Shown here: positions 7,048 through 9,590 of the stretch, piece by piece
Layout of the letters: every line of letters starts with the position of its first letter
How positions within the stretch are numbered: position 1 is the first letter of the stretch
Source: Alkaliphilus sp.
GTDB lineage: Bacteria > Bacillota > Clostridia > Peptostreptococcales > Natronincolaceae
Direction of reading: 5' to 3'
DNA: 9,590 nucleotides
NCBI GenBank assembly: GCA_023230535.1
Contig: JALNXC010000028.1
Location: 1 to 9,590, forward strand
Made by a program: the position numbers and the translations under genes
Notes under the pieces: model-generated
The model's database searches: none
Seen by the model: the letters and a program-made list of their open reading frames with translations, nothing else
What the model was told of the DNA's origin: nothing

Positions 7048-8289
7048 ATGAAAATACTTTTTGTAAGCACGGATTTTCCTTATCCTCCTAATAATGGCGT
7101 AAGAATAAAATTGTATCATGCTCTCCGTCTTGTTTCTTCGAAAAATCAAACAGCTTTGGTTGCTTTGGTTGACAATCCGGCTGAAATACAGGATGAACAG
7201 ATACGTCATATTAAGACTTTTTGCAGCGATGTTACTGTGGTTTCTTTGCCAAGGCGCAGTCGTTTAGCAATCGCTTTTTTAGCCCTCGTTCGAGGTCATT
7301 TATTTTTCATGGAACGTTATCGAGACAAATCTTTTTGTGATATTCTTAAAAAGCTAATACAAACTTGGTCGCCAGATATTTTGCATCTTGATACTATTTC
7401 CTTGAGTCAGTATGGTAAGGATTTTGATGTTCCTATTGCCACAGTTCTGTCTGCTAACGACAGCTATGCACTTAATCTTGAAAATGAAATTCGACATTGG
7501 CCGTATCTTCATTTCTGGCAGGGACTTTATCGGATGAGCCAGTATTTTCCTGCACGGTGGCATGAAACAAAAGTTTACCCGCAATTTGATGTTTGTCATT
7601 TTGTCTCAAGTGTAGATGGGGGTTATATAACCAAATTAAATCCTTTGACCAATGTGGTTGTAATACCTAACGGTGTTGATATTAATTATTTCAGGCCTCC
7701 TAAATCTATAAATAAGAGTGCATTTAACAGTGCTATTTATGTTGGAAATGTAGAAGGAATGTGTTTGACATATCTTGAAAGGTTTTTAGAAAAGACTTGG
7801 CGCAGGGTGAGAAAAGAAGTACCTGGTGCTAAATTGAATATCGTTGGAAAAAACCCTGCAAATTCACTAAAAAAACTTGCTGCGGACATAGGAGGTATAT
7901 CTTTAAAGGGGTATGTTAAAGACCTCAATTCTGCTTATACTGAAAGCTTAATTTCTGTAGTTCCTGTTCGTAAAAACTGCGGTATTATAAATAAAGCTCT
8001 CGAAAGTATGGCTATGGGGTTAATTGTAGTTGGTTTTAAGGAAATTTATCAAGGAATACCCGGCACAGAACATAATGTTAATTGCATTTCCGCAGATAGT
8101 TATGAAAATCTCGCGATAGAAATAGTAAAGATATTTATGCATCCTGAAAAAGCGAATATTATTAGACAGAGTGCACGCGATTTGATGGAAAAAAGATACT
8201 CTTGGGAAAGTCTGTCGGATGATTTTTGTAATATGTATAGCGAAGCCTTGAAAAGACAAAGGCATAAGAACTGCCATGTGTCTTTTTAA
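7048..8289 (+). CDS. Family-4-type (GT-B) glycosyltransferase, PEP-CTERM/EpsH-locus-like
   Basis: 413 residues from ATG 7048. The N-terminus MKILFVSTDFPYPPNNGVRI is the acceptor-domain start with a glycine-containing loop typical of GT4 enzymes. VIPNGVD (205-211) marks the hinge to the donor domain, YVGNVEGM (231-238) is its first strand, and GIINKALESMAMGLIVVG (312-329) is the nucleotide-sugar-binding motif. In the usual E-x7-E pair the second glutamate is E319 and the first position is C311. The GxxNKxLExMAMG form is the one I associate with sugar transferases of PEP-CTERM/exosortase-linked loci (the TIGR03087 type), which commonly lack the first glutamate. It would transfer a sugar from an NDP-sugar to a lipid-linked acceptor at the cytoplasmic membrane face. 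No membrane helix is evident. The next glycosyltransferase starts 34 bases downstream. Donor and acceptor are unknown. Confidence 0.87.
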   Translation: MKILFVSTDFPYPPNNGVRIKLYHALRLVSSKNQTALVALVDNPAEIQDEQIRHIKTFCSDVTVVSLPRRSRLAIAFLALVRGHLFFMERYRDKSFCDILKKLIQTWSPDILHLDTISLSQYGKDFDVPIATVLSANDSYALNLENEIRHWPYLHFWQGLYRMSQYFPARWHETKVYPQFDVCHFVSSVDGGYITKLNPLTNVVVIPNGVDINYFRPPKSINKSAFNSAIYVGNVEGMCLTYLERFLEKTWRRVRKEVPGAKLNIVGKNPANSLKKLAADIGGISLKGYVKDLNSAYTESLISVVPVRKNCGIINKALESMAMGLIVVGFKEIYQGIPGTEHNVNCISADSYENLAIEIVKIFMHPEKANIIRQSARDLMEKRYSWESLSDDFCNMYSEALKRQRHKNCHVSF

Positions 8290-8310
8290 GATAAAGTAGT
8301 TTCTGAATAG

Positions 8311-8316
8311 AAGGAG
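8311..8316 (+). promoter_or_regulatory. Strong ribosome-binding site supporting a GTG start
   Basis: AAGGAG lies seven bases before GTG 8324 and is the best Shine-Dalgarno match in the window. It supports GTG as the start, since no ATG in this frame lies near it. Confidence 0.75.
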
Positions 8317-8323
8317 TTAAATT

Positions 8324-9484
8324 GTGAAACGCTTGCTAATAGTAAATAATATTCCTACACCCTATAGAACATTTATGTTTAATAAAATGTTTGATCGTGG
8401 TAAGTCCTTCAATATAGAAGTAAGTGTCGCATTTCAGGCTTGTCGTGAAAAGCGTCGTCTTTGGAAACCTGAAGACTTTGATATGAAATTTCCATACTTT
8501 ATTTCCACCGGACTAAAAAGTAGACGAAGTAAGCCTGTAAACTTATTCAAATACACAACTTTAAATGCAGATATTATTTCTAAAGTTATTTCTGGTGATT
8601 ATGATTGGATTATGATGGCCGCATTTATGTCTGTTACAAATTGGGTTCTTTCATTAATACCGTCAAAATCAAAGAAACTTCTTTGGTCGGAAAGTAATTT
8701 GATGTCAGCGCATTATATGGGCTTTCTGGATAAATACTTCAAAAAGCTTTTAGTCGGGCAATATGATGCTCTTGTATGTCCAGGAAAGTACGCTGTTGAG
8801 TATATTACGTTTCTTGCTCCAAAGATGAAAAATAAAATGGTTTTGTGGATGCCTAATATTGTGGATACTCAGAACTTTAGAGAAAAAGTAATCGCATTAA
8901 AAGAAAACAGGTCAGAGTTAAGGCAAAGTTTTGGGATAGGTAAGGATGAGCTAATAATATTTGGCTCGGGCAGACTAGTAAATACTAAAGGTTTTGATTG
9001 TCTGCTAAAGGCGGCAGCAGAGATAAAAGGAAGATATAAGTTGTGTATAGCGGGAAGTGGCCCAGAGAAAGCTTCCTACGAAGAGTTAATTAACCGGAAT
9101 GCTATGGCTGACCGTGTTCGTTTGTTGGGACAAATTTCTGAGGAAGAAGTAGTAAAATGGCTATCTTGCGCAGATTGGTTTATCCATCCGGCGAGAAAAG
9201 ACCCCTCTCCCTTAGTGATTATTGAAGCTCTCAATGCTGGACTGCCAATGGCTGTTTCGCAAAATACAGGCAATGCTCCTGAATCAGTTATAGAAAATGT
9301 TAATGGTATTACCTTTGATCAAGATGATCAAAATAAAGTAAATACTGCTTTTGGACGTATAGTAAATACAGATGTGTCATCTCTGCTTAAGATGGGACAA
9401 GCATCAATGGAAATCGCCAGAAGTAAATTAGATCCGGACATAGTGGTTGATAGATTTTTTCAAGCTCTACTCCAATTAAGATAG
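8324..9484 (+). CDS. Family-4-type (GT-B) glycosyltransferase
   Basis: 386 residues starting at GTG. The N-terminus RLLIVNNIPTPYRTFMFN (3-20) is the conserved opening of one GT4 subgroup. The donor domain starts with IIFGSGRLVNTKGFDCLL (211-228), the GRL...KGxD signature, followed by CIAGSGPE (241-248), RVRLLGQIS (264-272) and HPARKDPSPLVIIEALNAGLP (288-308). In that motif the E-x7-E pair appears as D293-x7-E301, a conservative change at the first position. The fold and class are secure. The likely role is adding one sugar to the lipid-linked repeat unit at the cytoplasmic membrane face. It follows the other glycosyltransferase by 34 bases, so the two are probably co-transcribed and could act one after the other. 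Donor, acceptor and linkage cannot be inferred. There is no signal peptide, frameshift or missing segment, and the length is normal for the family. Confidence 0.9.
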   Translation: MKRLLIVNNIPTPYRTFMFNKMFDRGKSFNIEVSVAFQACREKRRLWKPEDFDMKFPYFISTGLKSRRSKPVNLFKYTTLNADIISKVISGDYDWIMMAAFMSVTNWVLSLIPSKSKKLLWSESNLMSAHYMGFLDKYFKKLLVGQYDALVCPGKYAVEYITFLAPKMKNKMVLWMPNIVDTQNFREKVIALKENRSELRQSFGIGKDELIIFGSGRLVNTKGFDCLLKAAAEIKGRYKLCIAGSGPEKASYEELINRNAMADRVRLLGQISEEEVVKWLSCADWFIHPARKDPSPLVIIEALNAGLPMAVSQNTGNAPESVIENVNGITFDQDDQNKVNTAFGRIVNTDVSSLLKMGQASMEIARSKLDPDIVVDRFFQALLQLR

Positions 9485-9590
9485 GTGGTGTCAAGCCAAG
9501 CTTTAATGCTTGTAAAATTTAATCACCAAGAAGAATTACATAAACTGCAGGTTGGTTATATAGTCTTTTAGTTTTTAAAAATTTACTGAC
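9485..9590. other. Downstream tail with a nested inverted repeat and no supported gene
   Basis: Outer arms TGGTG (9486-9490) and CACCA (9524-9528) enclose an inner stem CAAGC (9497-9501)/GCTTG (9508-9512) with loop TTTAAT. No T-tract follows closely, so a terminator is not supported. A 21-codon frame from ATG 9506 ends at TAG and is not a credible gene. No frame with a plausible start runs off the window end. Confidence 0.3.

Noticed and set aside
6913..7209. 98-codon minus-strand open frame across the gap and the start of the first glycosyltransferase
   Set aside because: It overlaps the conserved N-terminus of a clear gene, the peptide is low-complexity and resembles no family, and I see no ribosome site. 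It is a shadow frame.
9506..9571. Possible start of another gene after the last glycosyltransferase
   Set aside because: The frame stops after 21 codons, and the AGGTGG stretch at the stop codon has no suitably spaced start leading to a long frame.
1..9590. tRNA, rRNA, CRISPR arrays, insertion sequences and attachment sites
   Set aside because: I saw no repeat-spacer pattern, transposase motif, terminal inverted repeats or tRNA-like cloverleaf on either strand.

Overview
The window is an AT-rich stretch of a bacterial surface-polysaccharide (O-antigen, capsule or exopolysaccharide) locus. All seven recognised genes are on the + strand. The sequence does not fix the phylum. Wzx- and Wzy-type membrane proteins indicate a lipid-linked, flippase/polymerase-dependent pathway. 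One glycosyltransferase resembles the sugar transferases of PEP-CTERM/exosortase exopolysaccharide loci, which hints weakly at a diderm. Shine-Dalgarno sites are weak or absent for four of the six complete genes and clear for the last two.

Layout: (1) the C-terminal 60 codons of an unrecognised gene (1-183). (2) A tightly spaced trio: a Wzx-like flippase (248-1789), a two-domain protein with a degenerate SAM-methyltransferase fold followed by an aminoglycoside-phosphotransferase-like (APH) kinase (1820-3529), and a two-domain protein with a nucleotidyltransferase-like N-terminus followed by a thymidylate-kinase-like P-loop kinase (3566-4990). (3) A 322-base AT-rich gap with no convincing gene. 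(4) A Wzy-like polymerase (5313-6770). (5) A 277-base gap holding the best promoter candidate of the window (6998-7025). (6) Two family-4-type (GT-B) glycosyltransferases (7048-8289 and 8324-9484). (7) A 106-base tail with a small nested inverted repeat and no gene start I can support.

Proposed division of labour: the two glycosyltransferases add sugars to a lipid-linked repeat unit on the cytoplasmic face, Wzx moves it across the membrane, and Wzy polymerises it. The initiating sugar-phosphate transferase, chain-length regulator and export channel are not in the window and presumably lie outside it. Genes 2 and 3 do not fit the standard Wzx/Wzy inventory. Each fuses a small-molecule-kinase-type domain to a second domain, and they sit side by side. 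The best lead is that they phosphorylate, activate or cap a sugar. The methyltransferase-plus-kinase architecture recalls the O-antigen terminator WbdD, although WbdD belongs to ABC-transporter-dependent pathways and this locus looks Wzx/Wzy-dependent.
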